Positions 15,829 to 24,559 of a stretch of 64,000 nt of DNA are shown one piece after another. The DNA is from JAWLFI01 sp964525165. GTDB taxonomy: Bacteria; Bacteroidota; Bacteroidia; Chitinophagales; Saprospiraceae. Below the pieces are notes generated by a model that saw nothing but the letters and a program-made list of their open reading frames with translations, did not search any database and was not told the DNA's origin. The position numbers and the translations under genes are program-made. Positions within the stretch are counted from its first letter, which is position 1. Every line of letters starts with the position of its first letter. The DNA lies in NCBI GenBank assembly GCA_964525165.1, contig CAZGGG010000001.1, forward strand, positions 1-64,000. The letters are read 5' to 3'.

Positions 15829-18606
15829 TTAGTGAGCTTCTAACCAATTTTGCCCTTGTCCCATTTCTACCAATATCGGGACTTCGAGCTCTTTTAAGGC
15901 ATTTTTCATTTTATCTTCGATAACCGGCAATAAATCATCGACCTCTGATCGATGTAGATCGAAGACCAACTCATCATGAACCTGTAAGATCATCTTAGTT
16001 TTACAATTATGGCTTCGTAAATAGCGATGGATATCAATCATTGCCAGTTTGATCATATCGGCAGCTGTCCCCTGAATAGGAGTATTGATGGCTACACGTT
16101 CTGCCCCTGATCGAATCATCCCATTTCTGGAATTGATATCTCTGAGATAGCGCCTTCTGCCAAGTAGTGTTTTGACATATCCATGATCTCGTGCATATTG
16201 GACGGTATCATCCATATACTTTTTCAGTCCGCTATATTTCTTGAAGTATTGTTCAATCAGCTCGCTGGCCTCCTTACGGGAAATGTCCAACTGCCTCGAA
16301 AGGTTGGTGGCTCCGGCTCCGTATATAATTGAAAAGTTTACTGTTTTGGCGGCGCGTCTTTGGTCTGCGGTCACTTCATCATAAGGTACTTCAAAGACAT
16401 TGGCCGCAGTCGCACGGTGGATATCCTGACCTGAAGTAAATGCGGAGAGCATCTGCTCGTCTTTAGATATTTCGGCAATGAGCCGCAGCTCGATTTGAGA
16501 GTAATCCGCTGCCAGTAAGGTATATTCTTCCGATCTGGGTACAAAGGCTTCTCTGACTTTTCGACCTTCCTCCGTTTTGATCGGAATATTTTGCAAGTTG
16601 GGGTTGTTGGAACTCAGCCTTCCGGTAGCAGCAAGCGCCTGATTAAAAGAGCTGTGTATCCTGCCGGTTTCCGGATTCACCATTTTAGGCAGGGCTTCTA
16701 CATAGGTCGAGAGTAATTTCGTCAATCCCCGATGGTCCAATATTTTTTGGGCGATTTCATGCTTTTGTGCGAGCTCTGAAAGCTTTTCCTCATTTGTTGA
16801 ATACTGGCCACTTTTGGTTTTTCGCCAGCGATACGGTAAATCCAATTTGTCAAATAGGACCTCTCCGACTTGCTTGGGCGATCCAATATTGAATTGAACT
16901 CCTGCTGTTTTATGGATATCTTTTTCTATCTCTTGAATTTTTGCAGAAAGTTCTTTGGCATAAGCTTCCATTTGAGGGACATCAAAAGCAATTCCTTCTG
17001 CTTCCATATCTGATAAAACCTTAATCAAAGGCTCCTCGATGGAATCATACAAAGACTGCACACTTCGATCTTCGAGTTCTTCTGATAGGTAATGATAGAG
17101 TTGAAGTGTAATGTCCGCATCCTCAGCGGCATAATCCAATACTTTTTCGGGCTTGAGGTCTTTCATGTTTTGCTGCCCTCTGCCTTTTTTGCCGATTAAA
17201 TTTTTAATGGGTATCGGTTTGTATTTCAAATAAGTTTCTGCCATATAATCCATAGAATGGCGCAAGTCTGGCTCATAGAGGTAATGGAGAATCATAGTGT
17301 CCTGAAACTTGCCTGCGACCCTTATTCCATACTTCCGGAGAACTAAAACGTCGTATTTAATATTCTGCCCAATCTTCTCAATCGCATCGCTTTCTAATAC
17401 CTCCTTGAATTCATTCATGATGAGTTGGGCCGCTTCTTGATCCTGCGGGAAAGGGACGTAATAGGCTTCATGAGGTTTCCATGAAAAACTGATCCCTACC
17501 AATTTAGCCATCAAGGGATCCAGTCCGGTGGTTTCTGTATCAAAACAGAAATGCTTTTGTGCCTTTAATTGCGTCAATAATTGGGCACGCTCTTCAGCAT
17601 TCGATACCAAGTGATATTGATGATCTACATCTTCGAGCGTCTTCTCCGCTACGGAGTGTTTTTTTAATTCGGGTTGGATATCTTGTTGCTCAGTAGAAGC
17701 GAATAGACTACCCTGCGTACCTGTTTCTTCTTTTTCACCCAATACTTTTTTTGCCATCGAGCGAAACTCCAATTCTTTAAAGAGTTGTGCAAGAGCGTCT
17801 TTATTGATAGGGTCTTTCTGAAGGGCAACCGGATCAAAATCAATGGGTACATCAATTTTGATAGTAGCCAGCTTCTTAGATAACAGAGCCTGGTCATGAT
17901 TTTCTTCCATGCGCTCCTTCAACTTGCCCTTCAATTCGGAAGTATGCTCGAGGATGCCCTCTACTGAGCCATATTCTTTCAATAGTTTTTGCGCCGTTTT
18001 GGGGCCTACTCCCGGTACGCCCGGAATATTATCTATACTATCACCGGCTAGTCCCAGGATATCGATTACCTGCTCCGTCTTTTCGATACCCCACTTGTCT
18101 TTGATCTCTTGCTCTCCCATGATTTCTACTCCATTTCCCATTCTGCTGGGCTTATAGAGAAACACTTTATCACTGACCAACTGGCCGAAATCTTTATCTG
18201 GTGTAACCATATAGACCGTGAAGCCTTCTTTTTCAGCCTTCTTCGCTAGAGTGCCAATCACATCATCAGCCTCAAAGCCTCCCATTTCTACAATAGGGAT
18301 GTTAAAGCCCTCAACTAATCGGCGTATGTAAGGGAAAGCGATTTGAATATCCTCAGGTTGCTCCTCACGGTTTGCTTTATATTCCGCATACATTTCATTT
18401 CGGAATGTTTTTTCAGAAACATCAAAGGACACTGCTATGTGTGAGGGCTTTTCATTAGTCCATAAATCCCATAAGGCATTTAGGAATCCGGTTATGGCTG
18501 AAGTGTTGATCCCTTTTGAGTTGATGAGTGGGCGTTTGATAAATGCAAAATGTGCCCGATAAACCAATGCATTACCATCTAATAGAAAAAGCTTTTGCTC
18601 ACTCAT
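15829..18606 (-). CDS. polA: DNA polymerase I
   Basis: Replication and repair polymerase of 925 residues with all three domains. The 5'-3' exonuclease (about 1-290) includes FLLDGNALVYRAHFAF and GDSIDNIPGVPGVGPKTA. The 3'-5' proofreading domain (about 330-520) appears active: FDTETTGLD, NIKYDVLVL and YAAEDADITLQL. The polymerase domain has DYSQIELRL (motif A), RRAAKTVNFSIIYG (O-helix) and QVHDELVFD (motif C). The gene is the first of a five-gene minus-strand run and diverges from the mscS pseudogene across 140 bp, which should hold its promoter. Confidence 0.97.
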   Translation of the reverse strand: MSEQKLFLLDGNALVYRAHFAFIKRPLINSKGINTSAITGFLNALWDLWTNEKPSHIAVSFDVSEKTFRNEMYAEYKANREEQPEDIQIAFPYIRRLVEGFNIPIVEMGGFEADDVIGTLAKKAEKEGFTVYMVTPDKDFGQLVSDKVFLYKPSRMGNGVEIMGEQEIKDKWGIEKTEQVIDILGLAGDSIDNIPGVPGVGPKTAQKLLKEYGSVEGILEHTSELKGKLKERMEENHDQALLSKKLATIKIDVPIDFDPVALQKDPINKDALAQLFKELEFRSMAKKVLGEKEETGTQGSLFASTEQQDIQPELKKHSVAEKTLEDVDHQYHLVSNAEERAQLLTQLKAQKHFCFDTETTGLDPLMAKLVGISFSWKPHEAYYVPFPQDQEAAQLIMNEFKEVLESDAIEKIGQNIKYDVLVLRKYGIRVAGKFQDTMILHYLYEPDLRHSMDYMAETYLKYKPIPIKNLIGKKGRGQQNMKDLKPEKVLDYAAEDADITLQLYHYLSEELEDRSVQSLYDSIEEPLIKVLSDMEAEGIAFDVPQMEAYAKELSAKIQEIEKDIHKTAGVQFNIGSPKQVGEVLFDKLDLPYRWRKTKSGQYSTNEEKLSELAQKHEIAQKILDHRGLTKLLSTYVEALPKMVNPETGRIHSSFNQALAATGRLSSNNPNLQNIPIKTEEGRKVREAFVPRSEEYTLLAADYSQIELRLIAEISKDEQMLSAFTSGQDIHRATAANVFEVPYDEVTADQRRAAKTVNFSIIYGAGATNLSRQLDISRKEASELIEQYFKKYSGLKKYMDDTVQYARDHGYVKTLLGRRRYLRDINSRNGMIRSGAERVAINTPIQGTAADMIKLAMIDIHRYLRSHNCKTKMILQVHDELVFDLHRSEVDDLLPVIEDKMKNALKELEVPILVEMGQGQNWLEAH

Positions 18607-18746
18607 ATCTGTCTGTTTGTGAATCGGAATTTACGAACTTAAAATGAAGCCCAAAAAGTATTTCCGGCCGGAGTAGGAAGAGTATCCTCCTAAAGACTTC
18701 AGAAACCATTATATTCCCATTCTTGAAAAGGAATACACCAAAAATC

Positions 18747-20439
18747 ATGAGTATGAAAAGAAGTACACTTCTTTTATTTTTTATTCTTTTGACCGGAGCC
18801 TTATTTGCACAAAGAAATCTTGCGCCTCCCGTTACTTTGGAATCCCCAAAGAATACGATTTGGGTCCATTTATATTATTTGCAAGCAGACACCTATGAAC
18901 CTGAAAAGTCTGCGCGCACGATGCCTGTAGAATTGGATTCTTTAGAAAAAATTGAACGTGCCTTGGAACTGAAGCAAATTTTGGATGGCAAAGGTCTGTA
19001 CGTACGAATCAACGAAATCCCAGCAATTTCAAATTATGTGGACAGTTCAATCATGCAATCCATATATACTCCTTTCCCCTCAGAACTACCAGAGGTTTAT
19101 TTAGAGCGTAAAAATGGTAAGTGGTATTATGCTCAAGAGTCTATAGCTAGTTTAGAGCGATTGCATAATGATTTATACCCATTAGGTACGGAGTATTTAT
19201 TAGATATAGCGCCTCAATGGAGCATGCAAGAGTTTATAGGCCTCAAACTCTGGCAATGGTTTGGATTGGTTGGGTTTTTCATTATCGGATATTTCCTACA
19301 TCTCATTTTGAAATTAATCTTACCTTTTCTATTAGTTTGCTCATTTTGATGGCAGGACTCCTAGCTTCTTCAAGGTTATACTTTAGAGCTCATACTACCA
19401 TTTAGTAGATGCAAAATCAAGGCTTAGAGATCGTTTGGTTCAGGTATTAAGCCTGCTTCTGGTATTTATAAGTCTAAAGCGATTATATCCAGCTTTACAA
19501 CTGCCTGTTCGTACAGCTGAATTTTTCAGAGTGGGTTTGGCTATATTTATTGGTGTATTAGTGGCCGTTTTATTATATCGCATCACCCGAATCATCATTG
19601 TTTACTTAGAAAAGGCAGCGGAGGCTACTGAAAGTAAAATGGATGATCAAGTGTTGCCGGTAATCGAACGATCAATTTCAGTTATGATCGTGGTGGGTAC
19701 CTTGTTTTATGTATTGTCTAAATTGAATGTCAATGTAACTGCTTTAATTGCAGGTTTATCCATTGGGGGTATTGCTTTGGCGTTAGCGGCTCAAGACACG
19801 GTGAAAAATTTGATTGGGTCTGTCATGATTTTTATGGATAAACCCTTTCAAGTGGGAGACTTTGTAGAAATAGGTGGACAATTTGGTTCTGTAGTAGAAG
19901 TAGGATTTCGATCGACAAGAATCATGACGAAAGACAGTTCAGTTCTATCTATACCTAATGGTCAAGTTGCCAATATGAATTTGCGGAATTTGGGTGTGCG
20001 GAGGTTTCGTTTGTTCGAAACGGAGATCGGTCTTACTTATGATACGCCTGCCTATTTGATAGAACAATTTATAGAAGGCATTAGGAAAATTATGCGATTA
20101 CATCCTTTGGTGATGCCAGAAGAACAATATGTTTATTTCAGTAAAATGGCAGACTCTTCACTTAATGTTTTCGTCAGGGTGAATATTGATACTCAGGTAT
20201 GGGCAGAGGAATTGGATGTAAAACAAGAGCTATATCTGGATATTATCAGAATGGCATATGAAATGGGTATTCGATTTGCCTTCCCATCCAGAACTCTATA
20301 TATTGAAGATTTTCCTGAAAAGAAGAGCTTGGTGCCTGATTATTCAGAGGCCAAAATAGATATCGAGCAGAAAAGGGATCGTTATTTAGCTGCTCTTCAG
20401 GAGAAATATGAGCAGCGTCCGGCAAAAGATGATCCTTAA
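18747..20439 (+). pseudogene. MscS-type mechanosensitive channel gene, two frameshifts
   Basis: An MscS-like channel gene split over three frames. Part one (ATG at 18747, signal peptide MSMKRSTLLLFFILLTGALFAQ, periplasmic-type domain, first membrane helix ending LHLILKLILPFLL) stops at 19347. The following helix (LLILMAGLLASSRLYFRAH) is open only in the frame that stops at 19403. The remainder (HLVDAKSRLRDRLVQVL, then the pore helix GGIALALAAQDTVKNLIGS and the MscS beta domain) is open only in the third frame, from 19387 to 20439. Because no single indel can bridge 19347 and 19387, at least two are needed, one near 19320-19346 and one near 19390-19400. All other parts look intact, so this is either a recent pseudogene or two sequencing errors. 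Confidence 0.82.
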
Positions 20440-20482
20440 GCATAATTTTAAAAGATTGGTGGCTTATTTTCTGAAATCTCAT

Positions 20483-20490
20483 TATATTTG
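20483..20490 (+). promoter_or_regulatory. candidate tRNA-Met promoter -7 box
   Basis: TATATTTG is an exact match to TAnnTTTG and lies upstream of both 98-bp repeat units, 234 nt from the tRNA 5' end. If used, the primary transcript would carry both repeat hairpins before the tRNA. No similarly good box lies between the repeats and the tRNA. Confidence 0.4.
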
Positions 20491-20515
20491 CAGCCGCTTA
20501 AGAAGCAAGGCGTTT

Positions 20516-20735
20516 ATTGAAATATTTGGCGTGGTAGCTTCCCGACGCTCAGCAGCTTTCGCTGCTTCGGTGCGGGACAAGCAACTTCGCTACCACTCAA
20601 AGGAGGGTGGTACATTGAAATATTTGGCGTGGTAGCTTCCCGACGCTCAGCAGCTTTCGCTGCTTCGGTGCGGGACAAGCAACTTCGCTACCACTCAAAG
20701 GAGGGTGGTACATTGAAATATTTGGCGTGGTAGCT
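20516..20735 (+). repeat. 98-bp tandem units made of tRNA 5' end plus hairpin
   Basis: Two identical 98-bp units (20516-20613, 20614-20711) and the first 24 bp of a third (20712-20735), the third running into the real tRNA. Each unit is a 12-bp leader (ATTGAAATATTT), the first 12 nt of tRNA-Met (GGCGTGGTAGCT, at 20528 and 20626), and a 74-bp insert. The insert holds nested inverted repeats: GTGGTAGC/GCTACCAC (20531-20538 with 20589-20596, the first arm being tRNA sequence), TCCCG/CGGGA (20540-20544 with 20573-20577) and AGCAGC-TTTC-GCTGCT (20551-20566). An open frame across the repeats is judged non-coding. Confidence 0.95.
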
Positions 20736-20797
20736 CAGTTGGTTAGAGCGCAGCATTCATAATGCTGAGGTCGAGAGTTCGAGCCTCTCCCACGCTA
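20724..20797 (+). tRNA. tRNA-Met (CAT), elongator type
   Basis: A full cloverleaf of 74 nt without encoded CCA. The acceptor stem GGCGTGG pairs with CCACGCT (first pair G-T wobble); the D arm is GCTC/GAGC; the anticodon arm is CAGCA-TTCATAA-TGCTG with anticodon CAT; the T arm is GAGAG-TTCGAGC-CTCTC; the discriminator is A. The paired 1-72 position and starting G favour the elongator over the initiator tRNA; an Ile (lysidine) tRNA is less likely. The gene is flanked on both sides by arrays of its own fragments and followed by a Rho-independent terminator at 20810. Confidence 0.95.
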
Positions 20798-20809
20798 CTA
20801 CTTTATGAA

Positions 20810-20847
20810 AAGCTTAGAAGGTATTAATCTTCTAGGCTTTTTGTTTT
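20810..20847 (+). terminator. Rho-independent terminator of tRNA-Met
   Basis: AAGCTTAGAAG pairs with CTTCTAGGCTT (one G-T pair) around an 8-nt loop and is followed by TTTGTTTTT. It lies 12 nt after the tRNA discriminator base and is the natural end of its transcript. Confidence 0.85.
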
Positions 20848-20972
20848 TCCCGCCTTCCTGCTTACAATTTTTATTTGTTCGAGTGCCGCAGCTGTGCTGC
20901 GAGCATCCTCGTGCCAGAGCGATCCAAGGGATCGATTGGCACGGGACCTCTCCCACGCTACAAGAATAAGGA

Positions 20973-21010
20973 AAGCTTAGAAGGTATTAATCTTCTAGGC
21001 TTTTTGTTTT
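20973..21010 (+). terminator. duplicate copy of the tRNA-Met terminator
   Basis: An exact copy of the stem-loop and T-tract at 20810, carried by the second 163-bp-period unit, 11 nt after the duplicated tRNA 3' end. With no intact tRNA in front of it, it may be functionless or catch readthrough. Confidence 0.75.
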
Positions 21011-21298
21011 TCCCGCCTTCCTGCTTACAATTTTTATTTGTTCGAGTGCCGCAGCTGTGCTGCGAGCATCCTCGTGCCAGAGCGATCCAAGGGATTTATT
21101 GTCGCTAGACCTCTACGTGCTCATACATAATAAGAACAGCTGAAGTCTTCCATATTTTCGAGTTTTATGGGTAGTGGCCGTGTTCCTTTATTGAAGCTGT
21201 CACCTTCAAGACGTTCATGTTTATGGTTTCACTCAACCAAATGAATCCTTCATTTTTATTCTTATTAATTTCATTACCTTCTTATTAAAAATAGAAAT

Positions 21299-23716
21299 AT
21301 GAGAAAATCGCTACTTCTCTTGTTAACGTTTATGTTCAGCATTACTATGGTACTTGCCCAAAATGATGAAAGTGCTGATAATTCGTCAAAGGAAGAAAAA
21401 GACAAGAAAGAGAAAAAGGAAAAAAGCTACACTGATTTTATTACAAATGAAGCCATTTCAAGTTCAGGTCTTTGGTCCGTACATAAGGTAGATGGCAAAC
21501 ATTTCTTTGAGTTGCCGGAGGATTTATTAGATAAAGAAATCCTTGTGGTGTCCAGAATTTCTGGTTTCGTAAAGAATCTAAATTTTGGAGGTGCCGGTGT
21601 GAAATCTAAACCTCAACAAGTGATACGATGGCAAAAAATGGATGACAAAATTTTATTGCGATCAGTCTCATATAATAGTGTGGCAAGCTTCGAAGATCCC
21701 ATATATGAATCGGTCAAGAATAATAATTTTGAACCCATCATCATGGCCTTCGATGTCAAGTTTAGCACGGATTCCACACATTTATTTGAAGTGGACCCCT
21801 TGTTTACTGCCGATGTGCCTATGATCAGTGCTGTAAGTGAAGGACAATCTAAAAGATTCGGTTTAAAAGGTGTAGATAAGAAAAGGAGTTTTATCACTAA
21901 AATGACAGCTTTCCCGGAAAACGTGGAAATCCGTCACATTCTTACCTACAAAGGGGGAAGTAAATTACCTGATAACCAGATTACCGGAGCCATGTCTGTA
22001 GAAATGAACCAATCATTTATACTCCTTCCGGAAGAACCTATGCAGCCTCGCTACTTCGACCCAAGAGTCTCTTACTTTTCTGTTTCTCAGACGAACTATA
22101 GTTTGAATGACCAACGTACGGAGTCTCAAAGGTTCATTACACGCTGGCGATTGGAACCTAAAGATCCTGAGGCATATGCAAGAGGGGAATTAGTAGAGCC
22201 AATCAAGCCGATCGTTTACTACATCGATCCCGCAACCCCTGAGCAATGGAGGCCTTATATTAAACAAGGAGTGAATGACTGGCAGTCAGCCTTTGAGAAA
22301 ATCGGATTTAAAAATGCTATTTACGCTGCCGATCCTCCCTCTAAAGAGGAAGATCCGGACTGGTCCCCTGAAGATGTACGTTACTCAGTAATCAGATATG
22401 TATCAACAGATATTCAAAACGCTATGGGACCGCATGTCCATGACCCTCGAACGGGAGAAATCATTGAATCGGATATCATTTGGTACCATAATGTGATGCG
22501 TTTATTAAGGAATTGGTTCTTTATTCAAACCTCTGCTATCAATCCTGAAGCAAGAGGGACAAATTTTGAGACAGAAGTCATGGGCCGGCTGATTCAATTT
22601 GTAGCTGCACATGAGGTAGGACATACTTTGGGGCTTCCTCATAATATGGGGTCTAGCGCCGCCTATCACGTGGATTCTCTGCGTTCGCCTTCATTTACCA
22701 AGCGGATGGGGACAGCACCGAGTATCATGGATTATGCCCGTTTTAATTATGTAGCTCAGCCGGAAGACGGCGATGTGGGTTTGATGCCTAATATTGGTCC
22801 ATATGATGATTGGTCCATTTATTTTGGGTACAAATACTTTGAGGGTAAGGATAAGGAAGATATCAAGGAACTATTGCATCAGGAAATTTTGCAAAAGGCA
22901 GGTGATCCGGTTTATAGATTTGGGCGTCAAAGAGGCATTCCTTTAGACCCCACAGCGCAAACAGAAGACCTGGGACATGATGCGATGATGGCCAGTGAAT
23001 TGGGTATTAAGAACTTGAAGCGAATCGTTCCACAAATTCAGCAATGGACTTTTGAAGAAGGAGATTTTTTTGATCAACAGGAGGATTTATATAATCAAGT
23101 ATATAATCAGTTCGGACGTTATATGGGGCATGTTATTGCCAATGTAGGAGGAGTAGTTGAGACTTACACGACCCAAGATGAAGAGAAAGCTACTTACACG
23201 CCGGTATCTAAATCTGACCAAAAAAGAGCATTGGCGTTTATCGATAGGCATTTATTTACGACGCCCAAATGGTTGATTAATGAAGAGCTTGCCAGAAAAT
23301 TTGAGGAAGACGGAATTGTAGATCGGATCAAGCGCTTACAAGACAGAGGCTTGGGGCTTTTGTTCCGAACAGATCGCTTAGGACGCATGTCAGAACAGGA
23401 GTCTATCGACCCTTCGAGTTATTCTGTCTACGAACTTTTTGAGGACTCAAGGGCTATAATCATGAAAGATGTAGAAAGCAGTGATGTCTATCGCAGGAAC
23501 TTACATCGATTGTACATAGATCAATTAGGGGAATTGTTAGATGAAAAGGGGAATAGCGGTCATATCAGCGATATAAAAGCTGCTGCTACTGGAACCCTTA
23601 TGTCCATTTATAAAGATCTAGATCCGGGCCGTAAAATGGATTCCATCAACGAAATGCATGTTTTAGACCTGAAACGCAGGATTGCCGGCATTTTGAATCT
23701 TGAATTTGAAGATTAA
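21299..23716 (+). CDS. secreted zinc-dependent metalloprotease (DUF5117/DUF5118 type)
   Basis: An 805-residue metzincin-like protease with signal peptide MRKSLLLLLTFMFSITMVLAQ. After a low-complexity lysine/glutamate linker (about 24-43) come the DUF5118/DUF5117-type N-terminal region (SGLWSVHKVDGKHFFELPEDLL; later RYFDPRVSYFSV) and a catalytic domain with HEVGHTLGLPHNMG starting near residue 438, the extended zinc motif HExxHxxGxxH. SIMDYARFNY about 50 residues later fits the metzincin Met-turn. There is no T9SS sorting domain, so it probably stays in the periplasm or outer membrane. It is 3 nt from a downstream GNAT reading frame. Confidence 0.9.
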   Translation: MRKSLLLLLTFMFSITMVLAQNDESADNSSKEEKDKKEKKEKSYTDFITNEAISSSGLWSVHKVDGKHFFELPEDLLDKEILVVSRISGFVKNLNFGGAGVKSKPQQVIRWQKMDDKILLRSVSYNSVASFEDPIYESVKNNNFEPIIMAFDVKFSTDSTHLFEVDPLFTADVPMISAVSEGQSKRFGLKGVDKKRSFITKMTAFPENVEIRHILTYKGGSKLPDNQITGAMSVEMNQSFILLPEEPMQPRYFDPRVSYFSVSQTNYSLNDQRTESQRFITRWRLEPKDPEAYARGELVEPIKPIVYYIDPATPEQWRPYIKQGVNDWQSAFEKIGFKNAIYAADPPSKEEDPDWSPEDVRYSVIRYVSTDIQNAMGPHVHDPRTGEIIESDIIWYHNVMRLLRNWFFIQTSAINPEARGTNFETEVMGRLIQFVAAHEVGHTLGLPHNMGSSAAYHVDSLRSPSFTKRMGTAPSIMDYARFNYVAQPEDGDVGLMPNIGPYDDWSIYFGYKYFEGKDKEDIKELLHQEILQKAGDPVYRFGRQRGIPLDPTAQTEDLGHDAMMASELGIKNLKRIVPQIQQWTFEEGDFFDQQEDLYNQVYNQFGRYMGHVIANVGGVVETYTTQDEEKATYTPVSKSDQKRALAFIDRHLFTTPKWLINEELARKFEEDGIVDRIKRLQDRGLGLLFRTDRLGRMSEQESIDPSSYSVYELFEDSRAIIMKDVESSDVYRRNLHRLYIDQLGELLDEKGNSGHISDIKAAATGTLMSIYKDLDPGRKMDSINEMHVLDLKRRIAGILNLEFED

Positions 23717-23769
23717 TCATGAAAAGGGTGTATTTGCCTGGCTGCAGATACACCCAAAATTTTATAAGG

Positions 23770-24063
23770 ATGGAATATCAATTGGTTGACAACAAAGAGA
23801 AAAAGCAGTTTGAACTGAATATGGATGAACCAAAAGTTGTCATGGAGTACATTGAAACGGCAGATAAGATTTTTCTGACGCATACAGAGGTCCCCATAGG
23901 TCATGAGGGAAAAGGGTATGGGTCTGCTATTATTAGGTTAGCGTTAGAAGAAGTGGAAGCCAGACAAAAGTCCTTGATGCCTCTTTGTCCTTTTGTGGCA
24001 CAATATATCAAGCGCCATCCGGAATGGAATCGCTTACTTTCAGGCAATATTAAAATTGAGTAA
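23770..24063 (+). CDS. small GNAT-related N-acetyltransferase, YjdJ-like
   Basis: A 97-residue short GNAT domain of the Acetyltransf_CG type (GCN5-related, YjdJ-like). It shows the acetyl-CoA loop GHEGKGYGSAI and the family ending LCPFVAQYIKRHPEW. The frame is open from an ATG at 23719, 3 nt after the protease stop, but the first 17 residues from there (MKRVYLPGCRYTQNF...) are not family-like, and the ATG at 23770 (MEYQLVDNKEKKQFEL) gives the normal length. The start is the least certain point. Function of these minimal GNATs is poorly known. Confidence 0.8.
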   Translation: MEYQLVDNKEKKQFELNMDEPKVVMEYIETADKIFLTHTEVPIGHEGKGYGSAIIRLALEEVEARQKSLMPLCPFVAQYIKRHPEWNRLLSGNIKIE

Positions 24064-24101
24064 AGTCGCAACCATTTGAATGGAGGGATTATTGTACTTC
24101 C

Positions 24102-24413
24102 ATGAAAAAGTATTTGATATCACTGCTGGGGTGTAGTTTGTTGCTTCTTTGGACAGAACAACTTGCAGCACAGTATACCTTAGAAGTCATTGTGGAGGGA
24201 ATAAGGGTAGAGAAGAAGGGGGTGATCAGTTTAGGCATTTTTCAAAAAGGGAGTGATTTTCCTGCAGTCGGTGCAGAACTCAAAGGTGTTCGTCTGAAAG
24301 TAGACGGTGAAGAAATGAGATATCGACCTAAAATAGGGCCACCGGACTTTGAAGATGTAGCTATTGATGTTACGTCCGGTGACCAAAAAGTGTATATCAA
24401 TGTTCGTTATTAA
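24102..24413 (+). CDS. small secreted protein, weakly DUF2141-like
   Basis: A 103-residue protein with signal peptide MKKYLISLLGCSLLLLWTEQLAAQ. The mature start YTLEVIVEGIRVEKKGVISLGIF resembles the first strands of DUF2141 proteins, but the second half of that domain, including the usual DxNxNGxxD-like calcium motif, is absent; instead it ends in GDQKVYINVRY. It could be a truncated DUF2141 copy or an unrelated small beta protein. It follows the GNAT gene by 38 bp on the same strand. Confidence 0.5.
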   Translation: MKKYLISLLGCSLLLLWTEQLAAQYTLEVIVEGIRVEKKGVISLGIFQKGSDFPAVGAELKGVRLKVDGEEMRYRPKIGPPDFEDVAIDVTSGDQKVYINVRY

Positions 24414-24559
24414 GCAACTTTTTTAAGGTTTTTTGCAAAGTAGAGTGTGTTCAATGGGACCAGTCAAATAATAACAAACTGTCTGCAAGTTTGCTGTATT
24501 TTGTTATAATGATTTGATATTCAACTTTATACATTCATTTTTATTTCCTATTAAAAGTT

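Larger units (their letters stand above)
20809..21095 (+). repeat. 163-bp-period repeats of terminator plus split tRNA 3' end
   Basis: Two identical 124-bp blocks (20809-20932 and 20972-21095), 163 bp apart, each with the tRNA terminator, an AT-rich spacer, GTTCGAG from the tRNA T-loop (20877, 21040) and a palindromic insert. In copy one the 63-bp insert (20884-20946) is followed by CCTCTCCCACGCTAC, the true tRNA 3' end, so a second tRNA tail is interrupted inside its T-loop. The insert has hairpins GCAGC-TGT-GCTGC (20888-20900) and CGTGCCA/TGGCACG (20910-20943) enclosing CGATCC/GGATCG. Copy two decays after 21095, and a degenerate third tail (GACCTCT at 21108, AAGAACAGCTGAAG) follows. The open frame across it is not a gene. 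Confidence 0.93.

Noticed and set aside
11722..18606. Possible defence or mobile island in the polA-led minus-strand run.
   Set aside because: All five genes are housekeeping or envelope-type and show no recombinase, repeats or composition change.
20408..20635. Plus-strand open frame across the first 98-bp repeat.
   Set aside because: It is made of the mscS 3' end and repeat sequence; the periodic tRNA-derived DNA explains it and the peptide has no protein-like features.
20724..20797. Possible initiator tRNA or Ile-lysidine tRNA with CAT anticodon.
   Set aside because: Position 1-72 is paired and the D arm and stems fit the elongator type; initiators have an unpaired 1-72 and a three G-C anticodon stem, which is absent.
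20516..21095. CRISPR array as an explanation for the repeats near the tRNA.
   Set aside because: Units are 98 and 163 bp, adjacent with no short unique spacers, and no cas genes are present.
20875..21108. Plus-strand open frame across the downstream tRNA-tail repeats.
   Set aside because: It follows the palindromic inserts and the terminator copy, and the two halves repeat because the DNA repeats. No coding signal.
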